Source: Planctomycetaceae bacterium (GTDB taxonomy: Bacteria; Planctomycetota; Phycisphaerae; Phycisphaerales; SM1A02). From it: a stretch of 64,000 nt of DNA. This document shows positions 34,407 to 42,849 of the stretch, piece after piece. A model generated the notes under the pieces. The model made no database searches. It saw only the letters and a list, made by a program, of their open reading frames with translations, and was not told the origin of the DNA. A program made the translations under genes and the position numbers. Positions within the stretch are counted from its first letter, which is position 1. Each line of letters begins with the position of its first letter. The stretch is taken from assembly GCA_947490615.1 (NCBI GenBank), contig CANLHK010000004.1:217698-281697 (forward strand), written 5' to 3'.

Positions 34407-35149
34407 GCGTGCACCTCCCGTGCAGCAGTGTGCCCAGCCGTGTGCACGGTGCGGGCGAGGGAGCCCTTATCGAGATGCAATTGAATCTGCGCGCGCGCAG
34501 CCGCTGACGGATCATGGGTGACCATCACGATGGTGCGGCCGCGTTCGCGGTGGAGCGTGTCGAGCAGATCGAGAATTATGTCGGCACTCACACGATCGAG
34601 GTCGCCCGTCGGCTCGTCACAGAGGAGGAGCGGCGGATCCGCCACAATCGCACGGGCGATGGCGACGCGTTGCTCCTGTCCACCAGAGAGTTGGCGCGGG
34701 AAGTGCCCCGCACGATCATCCAAGGCAACCGTCGCCAGCGCCGCGTCGACGCGTGCAGCGCGCTCGCGGCGCGAGAGGTTGTGCAGGAGCAGCGGCAACT
34801 CGACATTCTCAAACGCCGTGAGCACGGGAACGAGGTTGTACGACTGAAAGATGATGCCGACTTCTTTGGCGCGCCAAGCTGCGAGTTTGTCGCGGGACAT
34901 CCGCGCAAGATTGTTGGGTCCGATCCAGAGATCACCACGCGAGACGGTGTCGACGCCCGCGAGCAAGTTCAAGAGCGTGGTCTTACCCGAGCCTGACGGA
35001 CCCATGAGTGAGACATAGCTGCCGCGCGCGATCTCAAGGTCAAGGTCGCGCAACGGCACGATTTCCTGATCGCCCTTGCGATAGACCTTGGTGAGATTCT
35101 GGCAGCGAATGAAGCGCTCAGATTCGGTTGGAGTGGTGGCGTGGTTCAT
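34403..35149 (-). CDS. ABC transporter ATP-binding protein (MacB/LolD type)
   Basis: A 248-residue ABC ATPase. Walker A is GPSGSGKT (50-57), the Q-loop is [22 protein letters not shown], the signature is [14 protein letters not shown] (154-167), and Walker B is [12 protein letters not shown] (174-185), followed by the His switch VMVTHD. This is the LolD/MacB class that powers lipoprotein release or efflux by mechanotransmission. Genes on both sides overlap it by 4 bp. ATP hydrolysis in the cytoplasm should drive the two permeases encoded directly downstream. Confidence 0.95.
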   Translation of the reverse strand: MNHATTPTESERFIRCQNLTKVYRKGDQEIVPLRDLDLEIARGSYVSLMGPSGSGKTTLLNLLAGVDTVSRGDLWIGPNNLARMSRDKLAAWRAKEVGIIFQSYNLVPVLTAFENVELPLLLHNLSRRERAARVDAALATVALDDRAGHFPRQLSGGQEQRVAIARAIVADPPLLLCDEPTGDLDRVSADIILDLLDTLHRERGRTIVMVTHDPSAAARAQIQLHLDKGSLARTVHTAGHTAAREVHA

Positions 35150-36666
35150 GGCGCTTCCTCCTTTGGGCTCTCAATGGGTTTGATTCGTGAGCCTGCGGAA
35201 ACGCTCGCGTCGATCACGACGCGATCGCCAGCGGCCAGGCCATCGATCACTTCGATCCAACCGTTGGCCCGCTCGTCGCCGAGTGTGATGCGTCGTGGTT
35301 CGGCGCGCGCCGCACCCGCATCGGGTTGGGCGAGGAGCACTTCACCCATCGTCTCCTCGCGGAGTCGCAACGCTTCCGTAGGAATCGCCAATCCCTCCGC
35401 GTGCACGCGCGCAGTCGAAGTTGACGCCTCGATGCGAACGCGCGCGAGCATGTCGGGACGCAGCGCTTCGTCGGGATTCTCGATGAGCACCTTGCACTGC
35501 ACGGTGTTCTTCTGGATGTCGCTCTGCGGCACGATCCGCACGACTTGCCCGCGAAAGACGCGGTCAGGAAGCGCGTCGACGCGAACTTCCGCGGCAAGAC
35601 CCACCACGAGCTTGCCCGCGTCTTTCAGTGGGACATCGCAACGGACTTGGAGAGACGCAGGGTCGAAGAGAGTCACGAGCGCGTCGGCGTCACCACCAAC
35701 GCGTGAACCAGGACGCGCAAGACGGGTGAGGATCACGCCGTCGCGCGGCGCGCGGATTTCACTGCGCTCGAGGGCGAGCGCGGCGCTGTCGCGCGTGGAC
35801 TGCGCGATGTCCTTGTTGGCGACGGCGCTGGCAAGGTCCGCCTTGGCTTCGTCCTTCATCCGCGTTTCGGTGATGAGTTCAGCGCGGGTGATGCGCGCTG
35901 CTTCGAGTTCACCGCGCGCCGACACCACGCGGGCGTCACGGGCTGCGCGCTCTTGTTCGAGTGCGTCCACTTTGGCCGCGAGGGCTGCAGCGCGAAGTCC
36001 CAGTCGACGGGTCGCGCCCGCGCGCGCTGCGCCCGCATCGACGAGTTTCAGCGCGCGCTCGTGTTCGTCGCGGACCTCGGAGGCCATCGCGGTTGCTTCA
36101 GCGATTTCCGCAGTGAGCTTCGCGCGCATCGCTTCGCTCTCGCGCAGCATCGCATCAGCGGTGCGCACCGCGCGATCGCCGTCGATCGCGAGCGCGAGGG
36201 TGCGCTCAGCGGCGCGCAATGCGGCAGCTTTTGAATCGACCTCAGCGTGGGCGAGTCGAAGACCAGCCTCGTCGCGTGCGAGAGCGACTTCCTCGGCGCG
36301 CCGTTCGAGTATCACGAGGATGTCGCCCTTGGTGACGCGCGCGCCTTCAAGAACGCGCAGTTCCTCAACGACACCTTCGCGCAACGCGCGGATTTCGGTG
36401 GCATAGGGCGCAGGCTCGATCCAACCAGGCGCCTGCATGCCGCCGTCGCTGTGTGCGGTTTGTCGCTGCGTGGCGATCGTGGCCACGGGCGTGACGCGCG
36501 CTTCAGGCAGCCGTTCGAGTGCGCGCCAGCCAGTGATGGCCAGGAGCGTCGCGGCGGTGCCGAGGACCGCGACGGGAACCACGACGCGGGCGATGAAGCG
36601 CGACGCGGGATATCGATTGGCGGTCGAGGCCGTTCGTGAGGTGGGCGCGGGTGTGGGTGAGTTCAT
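35146..36666 (-). CDS. HlyD/RND-type periplasmic adaptor
   Basis: A 506-residue membrane fusion protein. One transmembrane helix lies near residues 24-47. The split lipoyl/barrel-sandwich domain shows IRALREGVVEELRVLEGARVTKGDILVILE and, on the other side, SEIRAPRDGVILTRLARPGSRVGG. Between them is a long helical hairpin rich in Ala, Glu and Arg (about 120-290). The C-terminal beta-barrel follows with VRCDVPLKDAGKLVVGLAAEVRVDALPDRVFRGQVVRI. It should bridge the ABC permeases and the TolC-like channel. 4-bp overlaps join it to both neighbouring genes. Confidence 0.93.
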   Translation of the reverse strand: MNSPTPAPTSRTASTANRYPASRFIARVVVPVAVLGTAATLLAITGWRALERLPEARVTPVATIATQRQTAHSDGGMQAPGWIEPAPYATEIRALREGVVEELRVLEGARVTKGDILVILERRAEEVALARDEAGLRLAHAEVDSKAAALRAAERTLALAIDGDRAVRTADAMLRESEAMRAKLTAEIAEATAMASEVRDEHERALKLVDAGAARAGATRRLGLRAAALAAKVDALEQERAARDARVVSARGELEAARITRAELITETRMKDEAKADLASAVANKDIAQSTRDSAALALERSEIRAPRDGVILTRLARPGSRVGGDADALVTLFDPASLQVRCDVPLKDAGKLVVGLAAEVRVDALPDRVFRGQVVRIVPQSDIQKNTVQCKVLIENPDEALRPDMLARVRIEASTSTARVHAEGLAIPTEALRLREETMGEVLLAQPDAGAARAEPRRITLGDERANGWIEVIDGLAAGDRVVIDASVSAGSRIKPIESPKEEAP

Positions 36667-37964
36667 GGTGTTGCTCCACGGACGGTTGGTTCAGAGGTTG
36701 GATCAGAGAACGTGCGATGCGCTGCATCGTGCGGCGGAATCGCGCGGGACTCGAGTTTGGCGAGGGCGTTGGCGAGTTCGATCCGTCGTTCCGCTGCGAC
36801 GATTGCCGTGTCTGCTTCTTCAAGACGCGCTTCGGCGAGATCCGCGAACGAGCGTTCGCCAACAGCTTGCGCTTTCTCAGCAATGAGCCGCGCGGCATGC
36901 GCCGAGGCCGCAGCGGTGCGCGCGAGTTCTTCGGTCTCTCGCGCACTCTTCACGCGCACAAGGGCATGGTCGTTTTCAAGAGCAGCGATGCGCTCTGCTT
37001 CGGCAAGCTCGGCGCGCGCGGCCAGGAGTTCCGCGCGCAGCGCAGCGAGTTCGTGCGGTCTGCGGAAGATGGGAAGGCCAAACTCCAGCGAACCTGTGAT
37101 GGTGCGGCGATCTTCAACATCCTGCATGACACCGCCACCGACACGCGCGTCGGCGCCGAGCGGTGAATCAGCGGTGGCCAACATCGCCTCCGCACGCGCG
37201 ACGGCCGCGCGTGCTCGAATGACTTCCAAGGACTGCGCTGAGGGAACGGCATCGGCGCCAACCGCAGCATCGACGAGCGTGGGCAGAGTCTCGACGCTCA
37301 GAAGCGACGCCAGCGAAACCGTGAGTTCGTGCTCTTCAAGCTCTGCGTCCACGAGTTCGAGTTGCGCCGCGAGCGCTTCTCGTTCGAGTCGAAGGACTTC
37401 CACGGAATTGGTTTCGCCAAGTTCGACGAGCGCGCGTTCGATCGAGGCGCGCGCGCCACGAGCATCGAGAGCGTCGTGGGTCGCCGAGGTGGTGGCGCGT
37501 GCGGCGCAGACGGTGCGCACCAGTCTTCGTGCCTCGGCTGCTGTCTCGACGCTTGCGGCAACAAGTTCGCGCGCCGCCACATCGCGCTCGCGTGCTGCGG
37601 CGTCACGAATCGCGTCACCCGCGAGAAGCCAGCCAATACCCTGCATGATCGAGAGGGAGATTCCTGTGCCACCCATGCCGTCAATGGGAATGCCGAGGCC
37701 AAGCGCGATGGATGGATCGGGTGGCAACGCTGCTGCAGCGGCGCGCGATTGCGCGGCCTCAAGTCGCAACGCCGCTGCACGAACGCGCGGTGAGACTTGG
37801 AGCGCGCGCGCGGCCGCGGCGTCAGCGTCGATTGATTCGCCGAGCGCGGCGTGCGGCGCTGAGGCGAGTGGCGCTCGAGGTTGTGGTGATGCGCAACCCG
37901 ACAGTGCCGCAAGAAGCAGCAGCGCAAGGGCATCACCCAACGGGGTGTGGCGGAGAGGAAGCAT
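36663..37964 (-). CDS. TolC-family outer-membrane efflux lipoprotein
   Basis: A 433-residue outer-membrane efflux protein. The ATG at 37964 gives a lipoprotein signal ending LLLAALSGC with Cys near residue 24. The rest is mostly Ala-, Arg- and Glu-rich helix with two repeats of a TolC-like unit; GLGIPIDGMGGTGISLSIMQ and GSLEFGLPIFRRPHE are the beta-barrel strands. It forms the outer-membrane duct of the exporter. It is the first gene of the five-gene operon and overlaps the adaptor by 4 bp. A frame extension to 38009 lacks support. Confidence 0.87.
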   Translation of the reverse strand: MLPLRHTPLGDALALLLLAALSGCASPQPRAPLASAPHAALGESIDADAAAARALQVSPRVRAAALRLEAAQSRAAAAALPPDPSIALGLGIPIDGMGGTGISLSIMQGIGWLLAGDAIRDAAARERDVAARELVAASVETAAEARRLVRTVCAARATTSATHDALDARGARASIERALVELGETNSVEVLRLEREALAAQLELVDAELEEHELTVSLASLLSVETLPTLVDAAVGADAVPSAQSLEVIRARAAVARAEAMLATADSPLGADARVGGGVMQDVEDRRTITGSLEFGLPIFRRPHELAALRAELLAARAELAEAERIAALENDHALVRVKSARETEELARTAAASAHAARLIAEKAQAVGERSFADLAEARLEEADTAIVAAERRIELANALAKLESRAIPPHDAAHRTFSDPTSEPTVRGATP

Positions 37965-38001
37965 GGGAGTTCCGAGTGTGAGATCTCGCTCTGGCCTGAG
38001 G

Positions 38002-38032
38002 AAAAACAAACAGTCGCGCGTCGAGGCGCGCG
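38002..38032 (-). terminator. terminator or attenuator between the Cys-rich gene and the exporter operon
   Basis: On the minus strand CGCGCG-CCTCGA-CGCGCG forms a hairpin (38015-38032) followed after ACTG by TTTTTGTTT-like T-rich sequence (38002-38010). It lies 7 bp after the stop of the Cys-rich gene and 38 bp before the TolC-like start. Partial termination would make exporter expression depend on read-through. Confidence 0.55.
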
Positions 38033-38038
38033 TGTCGT

Positions 38039-38485
38039 TTAGATCCGCAGGCGGGCAGAGATCAGGAGCGCGAGTCGCGGAGGCGGCTCACCGTCGGAAG
38101 CATTCACGCGGATTTCTGCCGCGGTGAAGCTCGTGGTGACTGGCTCAAGGTTGAGCGGCGCGATCAGCACCGTTCCGATGCAATCCACCGTCAGTTCGAA
38201 GGGCGGAATCGTGAAGGCGGCTTTGTTGCAGCATCCACCAGCGCACGAACGATCATGGTTGGATCGCTCGCCAGATCCGCCGCAGTCGTCGGAGGTCGTC
38301 GAAGCGTCCTGTGTCGATGACTCACAGCAATTGTTGCTGATGCAGCACGATCGCTCGCGACTCTGCGTCGGGGCGTCCGTCGGGGCGAGTGAGGCCGCCA
38401 AGATCCGCTTCTCGCAGCAACACAGCACCATCCACGCCGCGAGGGCGCAGACAAGAACGCGGTGCATGAGCGTGGAAGCAGTCAT
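38039..38485 (-). CDS. Cys-rich secreted small protein upstream of the exporter
   Basis: A 148-residue protein. The start at 38485 gives MTASTLMHRVLVCALAAWMVLCCCEKRILA, a signal peptide with Cys residues in the hydrophobic core. The mature half has SCCISNNCCES, then DDCGGSGER and SCAGGCCNK, a density of Cys pairs that suggests metal or disulfide chemistry. The C-terminal half is a strand-rich domain with VDCIGTVLIAPLNLEP. It lies 74 bp upstream of the TolC-like gene on the same strand. Many planctomycetes have similar Cys-rich leaders before efflux systems, so it may sense or carry metal for the pump. This role is inference. A longer frame to 38638 is not supported. Confidence 0.7.
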   Translation of the reverse strand: MTASTLMHRVLVCALAAWMVLCCCEKRILAASLAPTDAPTQSRERSCCISNNCCESSTQDASTTSDDCGGSGERSNHDRSCAGGCCNKAAFTIPPFELTVDCIGTVLIAPLNLEPVTTSFTAAEIRVNASDGEPPPRLALLISARLRI

Positions 38486-38653
38486 GGCTCGTAGAGATCC
38501 GTCAGTGCACTTTCGGCGCCGCAGCGGGCGCGGCTCCATCGAAATCAGCCAATCCACACCTGATCGTGCCGTGGTCCGACGCCAAGGCAAGGCTTGGCAG
38601 TCTAACGAACCAACGGAACGGACGGGTTGTGCGGGCACCCGCGGGAAATGTCC

Positions 38654-39568
38654 CTATTGGCGCTGCTCAACCCGTTGCTTATCGGATCCATGCGGCGATG
38701 GCGCGATGTGTTGCAACTGCGCGCGTCGGCGGCGATGACCGAGAAACAGGTAGGCAGGCACACTGACACAGGCGACAGCGATGGTCCACGCCAGCGTTGC
38801 AGCGAGGGCGAGGTTCATGAGCGGAAAGAGCAGGGCAGCGAGCAGCGCAAACGCGCTGATGCTCAGTGTCCCGAGCGCCATCGGTCCGACCGCGCCAGTG
38901 GTGACATGCGCGCCTTGTGCGATCCAAGTGGCCACCAGAATCGTGGTGAAGATCGCGGGAAAGACGCTCGCGAGTCCACTCGCGACGGGGAGACCAAGCC
39001 GCGCCAAGACCAAGGCGACTCCAATGGCGATCGCCGCCGCCGTGCCGCGCACAAGAAGCACGCGCCGACTGACTCCATGATGTCCTCGCGGCGTTGGATG
39101 CGGAGTGCGACTCGCAGCGATGCCGACGACCAACCCAGCGAACGACGCGAGGCAACCGATGGCCAGCGACTGCGTCACCGTTGGCTGAAACGCTTCATGG
39201 AGAAGCATGATCACCGTCGCTGCGATGAGCCACGCGCTGAGCGAGAGTGCCACTGTCCACGCCAAGAGATGCGAGTGCGTCCGTCGCGCGACCATGGCAG
39301 GAACGATGCGCCAGAGCACGAGGTATCCCGCGTTGAGCAGGATCCCGATCGGGATGAACGCCATGGTGCGGCGGAAGTCGTCGGTATTCGATTGATCCCC
39401 GTACATCCCAATCGCGGCGGGCACGATGGTGCTGGGAATCGTGGAGAGAATCCCGCCAAGACCTCCACCGAATCGTTCGACGGCAAGGGTTGCGAGGATG
39501 GCCACGACTCCTGCGAGAAGCGCAGGCAGCGCGAGTTGCACCAGTGGATCCTGAAAGAGCGGCGTCAC
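38654..39568 (-). CDS. polytopic membrane protein with duplicated halves, unknown function
   Basis: A 304-residue integral membrane protein with about nine to ten hydrophobic segments. Two related motifs mark an internal repeat: GGGLGGILSTIPSTIVPAAIG (about 34-54) and VASGLASVFPAIFTTILVA (about 195-213), each at the start of a helix pair, as seen in transporters built from two repeated halves. The C-terminus is basic and cytoplasmic (HRRRRAQLQ). It is divergent from the GH38 gene with 56 bp between starts. I cannot name the family; a small-molecule transporter is plausible. Confidence 0.78.
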   Translation of the reverse strand: MTPLFQDPLVQLALPALLAGVVAILATLAVERFGGGLGGILSTIPSTIVPAAIGMYGDQSNTDDFRRTMAFIPIGILLNAGYLVLWRIVPAMVARRTHSHLLAWTVALSLSAWLIAATVIMLLHEAFQPTVTQSLAIGCLASFAGLVVGIAASRTPHPTPRGHHGVSRRVLLVRGTAAAIAIGVALVLARLGLPVASGLASVFPAIFTTILVATWIAQGAHVTTGAVGPMALGTLSISAFALLAALLFPLMNLALAATLAWTIAVACVSVPAYLFLGHRRRRAQLQHIAPSPHGSDKQRVEQRQ

Positions 39569-39624
39569 AGTGCAAGTCTACTTGCTGCGCGTGGTCGCCT
39601 CGCATGCTTGGGTAGGATGCGCCC

Positions 39625-42600
39625 GTGCTCTCCAATCTCCCTTACGCGGCCATTCGCTTTGAGAACTTCCACTCCGAGGTTCTGCTCCCACGGGTCTATC
39701 CGCTGCGCGAGCCCTTGCGCGTTGGCATGTGGCACGCGGCAGGCTCGGGCCTGACCAGCGGACATCCCACACTCGCGCAAGCCAAGCGCGCCAAGTACAA
39801 GCCTGTCGAGTTGGGATTGCGCTGGGGACCAGTCTGGTCGACCGCGTGGTTCCGTCTGCAAGGTCGCGTGCCAATGGCGATGCGCGGACATACGGTGGCG
39901 CTGCGTTTTTCCTGCGGAACCGAAGGCACGCTCTGGCGTGATGGCGTTCCGTTCCAAGGATTCGATCCCTATCGAGACCTCGCGTTTCTGTGGAGCAAAG
40001 CCAAAGGCGGCGAGAAGTTCGATCTGCTTGTGGAAGGCGCGTGCAACTTGCCGCTCGGCATCTCGACCTTCTGGTGGGATCACCCCGAGCTGCAGGCGCG
40101 ATGGAAGGAACCGAATCCTGGTCGCCTCGAGAGCGCGGAGTTGGTCGTCGTGGACGAGTCGGCGTGGCGCTACGCGCAGGCGTGGGATTTCTTGCGACGA
40201 CTCATGCTCGCCTTGCCTGAAGATTCGGCGCGTGCGTGTGAGATCGCCAACGGTCTGCGCGACATTCATGCCTGCATCGATGCGCACGACCCAGTGCCTG
40301 GCATGGAAGAAACTGCTTCAGCGCTCGATGAACTCGTGCGCGGCGGCGCGCACGAACCAGCGACGGCATGTCTGGCGGTTGGTCATGCGCACATCGACAC
40401 CGCGTGGCTCTGGCCACTGCGCGAGACGCGGCGCAAGTGCGTGCGCAGCTTCTCGAATGTCTTGCGGCTTCAGGAGCGCTTTGCGGATTTTCACTTCCTC
40501 TGCTCGCAGGCGCAGCAGTACGAGTATGTGAAAGAGGACGCGCCCGAGGTCTACGCGCAGATCAAGAAGCGCGTGGCAGAGGGTCGTTGGGAAGCGGGCG
40601 GCGCGATGTGGATCGAGCCCGATTGCACTTGCCCGTCGGGTGAGAGTTTCATTCGTCAGATCGTGCATGGCACGGGATTCTGGGCGGCTGAGTTTGGCGC
40701 AGCGGCGGCGCAGCGGTCTCTCTACTTGCCCGACACCTTTGGCTTTCCGCCATGCTTGCCGCAGATCGCGCGGCTGGGCGGACTCGACACTTTCATCACC
40801 AACAAGATGAGTTGGTGTGAGACCAATCGATTCCCGCATGTCACCTTCCTCTGGCGCGGACTCGACGGCACCGAGTTGCTGACGCATCTCACGCCAGGCC
40901 ACAACTACAACTCATCGATCGAGCCGAAGGACATGCTCTTTGGTGAGCGCAATCTTGTCGTCCAGGATGGGCAGAGCTTCTTCTCGAGTGCGATTCCCAT
41001 GTGGCTCCAGCCGTTTGGCTACGGCGATGGTGGAGGTGGTCCGACTGATGGGCAGATCGCGCGCGCTGAACTTGCCGCCGATTGCGCGGGTGTTCCTCGC
41101 GTTGAGCAGGCGCGCGTCGATGAGTTCTGCGGGCGACTCCACGCTGGCCGCGCCGCGCTTGAGGGCGCGGGTCGACCGCTCGCGTCGTGGGATGGTGAGC
41201 TTTACCTCGAGCTCCATCGCGGAACCTACACGAGTCAAGCGTGGCTCAAGCGGCAGAATCGACTGGCCGAAAGCGGACTGCGCGATGTCGAAGCGTTGGC
41301 CTGCAGTGTTCCCAACGCGCGAGCCAAGGATCTCGCTGGAGTCCGCGCGCGGCTCGATCGCGCGTGGAAGACTCTGCTTCTGAATCAGTTCCACGACATC
41401 CTTCCTGGCTCGTCGATCGAGGCGGTCTATGACGACGCGCGCGCGGATCATGTGGCGATTGCCGAGACCGTCGCCGAAGAGCGCGAGCAACTCGAGTCGG
41501 CCTTTGCGTCGATCGCCGACACGCGCGGCATGCGCCATCCTGTGTTGGTGCGCAACTCATCGTCGACGCGTCGGTGCGGCGTCGTTGCCTGCGGTGATTC
41601 GTTGATCGAAGTGAACAATGTGCCAGCGATGGGCATGAAGGTGTTTGATGCTGCGGTGATCGGTGCGCTGCCGAGTCCCGTCACCGTGACGGCCACGACG
41701 CGCGGTGTGACGCTCAACAACGGCATCGTGCGCGCCTTCATCGATCTGGCGGGTCGTGTGGCTGAACTTGAGCATGTTCCGACGCGACGCCTCGCCAACA
41801 TGCGCAACGCCGAGGGGCGGTTGCTTCCGCTGAATCAGCTGGCGCTCTACGAGGATCGTCCGCGACGGTGGGAAGCGTGGGACACCGACCGCGATTACTT
41901 CGACAAATGCGAGATGCTCGACGACGAGTGCGAAATCGCCGTGTCCGAGGCGCACCCCCTGCGTGGAGAAGTCCGCATCGAACGCGCCGTCGGAGCCAAG
42001 AGTCGTCTCTGGCAGACCTATCGACTCGATGCAGGCTGTGGCCGACTCGAAGTCCGCACCGAGGTCGATTGGCAAGAGTCGCAGCAGTTGCTTCGCGCGC
42101 TCTTCCCTTGCGCTGTGCGCGCGCGTCACGCGAGCTTCGGCACGCAGTTTGGAGTGATCGAGCGGCCGATTCATCGCAACACCAGTTGGGAAGAAGCACG
42201 CTTCGAGGTTCCAGGGCACGCGTGGATGGATGTGGCCGAACCAGGCTTTGGTCTGGCGATTCTTGACGACGGCCGCTACGGACGCAGTGCCGTGGCCTCT
42301 GCCGATGGCGCGACACTCGGGCTTTCGCTGCTCAAGAGTCCGCTCTTTCCTGATCCGACCTGCGACCGCGGCGCGCATGCGTTCAACTACGCGCTCATGC
42401 CGCATGCGGGCGACTGGCGCGGCGCGGGCGTCGATATCGCAGCAGAGTTCCTCAGAGAACCGCTGCGCGCGCTGCCGCTCAAGCCGCAAAGTTCTAAGGC
42501 GAAAGCCAAGAGTCAGAAGGGTTCGCTGCGCGGTGCGTGGGCGGCGTTCGATGTGCTTGCGGTCGAGCCGATGCGTGTGGAGATCGCTGCGTGGAAGCCC

Positions 42601-42813
42601 GCAGAAGATGGGCGCGGCCGCATTCTTCGGCTTGTGGAGACGCGTGGCGCGCGCGGTGATGTCCAGATCTTCTGGAACATCGACGCAGCCAAGGTCTCGG
42701 CCGTCGATCTGCTCGAGCGTCCCTTGGCGCGCGAAGGTCTCGCACATGCAGCGGGGGCAGTGACGCTGCTCTCCATGCGTCCCTTTGAGATTGTCTCGCT
42801 GCGGGTCGAGTGA
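39625..42813 (+). CDS. alpha-mannosidase, glycoside hydrolase family 38
   Basis: A 1062-residue GH38 enzyme starting at GTG. The zinc site has GHAHIDTAWLWPLRETRRK (H254, H256, D258), and the catalytic nucleophile is D370 in YLPDTFGFPP. AMWIEPDCTCPSGESFIRQ and NKMSWCETNRFPHVTFLWRG are typical of the family. The C-terminal half contains the mid helical domain (LLLNQFHDILPGSSIE) and the beta domains (GVTLNNGIVRAF). It hydrolyses alpha-linked mannose with retention. There is no signal peptide, so it acts in the cytoplasm on imported oligosaccharides. The symporter follows after 36 bp. Confidence 0.95.
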   Translation: MLSNLPYAAIRFENFHSEVLLPRVYPLREPLRVGMWHAAGSGLTSGHPTLAQAKRAKYKPVELGLRWGPVWSTAWFRLQGRVPMAMRGHTVALRFSCGTEGTLWRDGVPFQGFDPYRDLAFLWSKAKGGEKFDLLVEGACNLPLGISTFWWDHPELQARWKEPNPGRLESAELVVVDESAWRYAQAWDFLRRLMLALPEDSARACEIANGLRDIHACIDAHDPVPGMEETASALDELVRGGAHEPATACLAVGHAHIDTAWLWPLRETRRKCVRSFSNVLRLQERFADFHFLCSQAQQYEYVKEDAPEVYAQIKKRVAEGRWEAGGAMWIEPDCTCPSGESFIRQIVHGTGFWAAEFGAAAAQRSLYLPDTFGFPPCLPQIARLGGLDTFITNKMSWCETNRFPHVTFLWRGLDGTELLTHLTPGHNYNSSIEPKDMLFGERNLVVQDGQSFFSSAIPMWLQPFGYGDGGGGPTDGQIARAELAADCAGVPRVEQARVDEFCGRLHAGRAALEGAGRPLASWDGELYLELHRGTYTSQAWLKRQNRLAESGLRDVEALACSVPNARAKDLAGVRARLDRAWKTLLLNQFHDILPGSSIEAVYDDARADHVAIAETVAEEREQLESAFASIADTRGMRHPVLVRNSSSTRRCGVVACGDSLIEVNNVPAMGMKVFDAAVIGALPSPVTVTATTRGVTLNNGIVRAFIDLAGRVAELEHVPTRRLANMRNAEGRLLPLNQLALYEDRPRRWEAWDTDRDYFDKCEMLDDECEIAVSEAHPLRGEVRIERAVGAKSRLWQTYRLDAGCGRLEVRTEVDWQESQQLLRALFPCAVRARHASFGTQFGVIERPIHRNTSWEEARFEVPGHAWMDVAEPGFGLAILDDGRYGRSAVASADGATLGLSLLKSPLFPDPTCDRGAHAFNYALMPHAGDWRGAGVDIAAEFLREPLRALPLKPQSSKAKAKSQKGSLRGAWAAFDVLAVEPMRVEIAAWKPAEDGRGRILRLVETRGARGDVQIFWNIDAAKVSAVDLLERPLAREGLAHAAGAVTLLSMRPFEIVSLRVE

Positions 42814-42849
42814 GCGCGTCATCGGGGGACAAGGCGGTATTCTGCGCCG

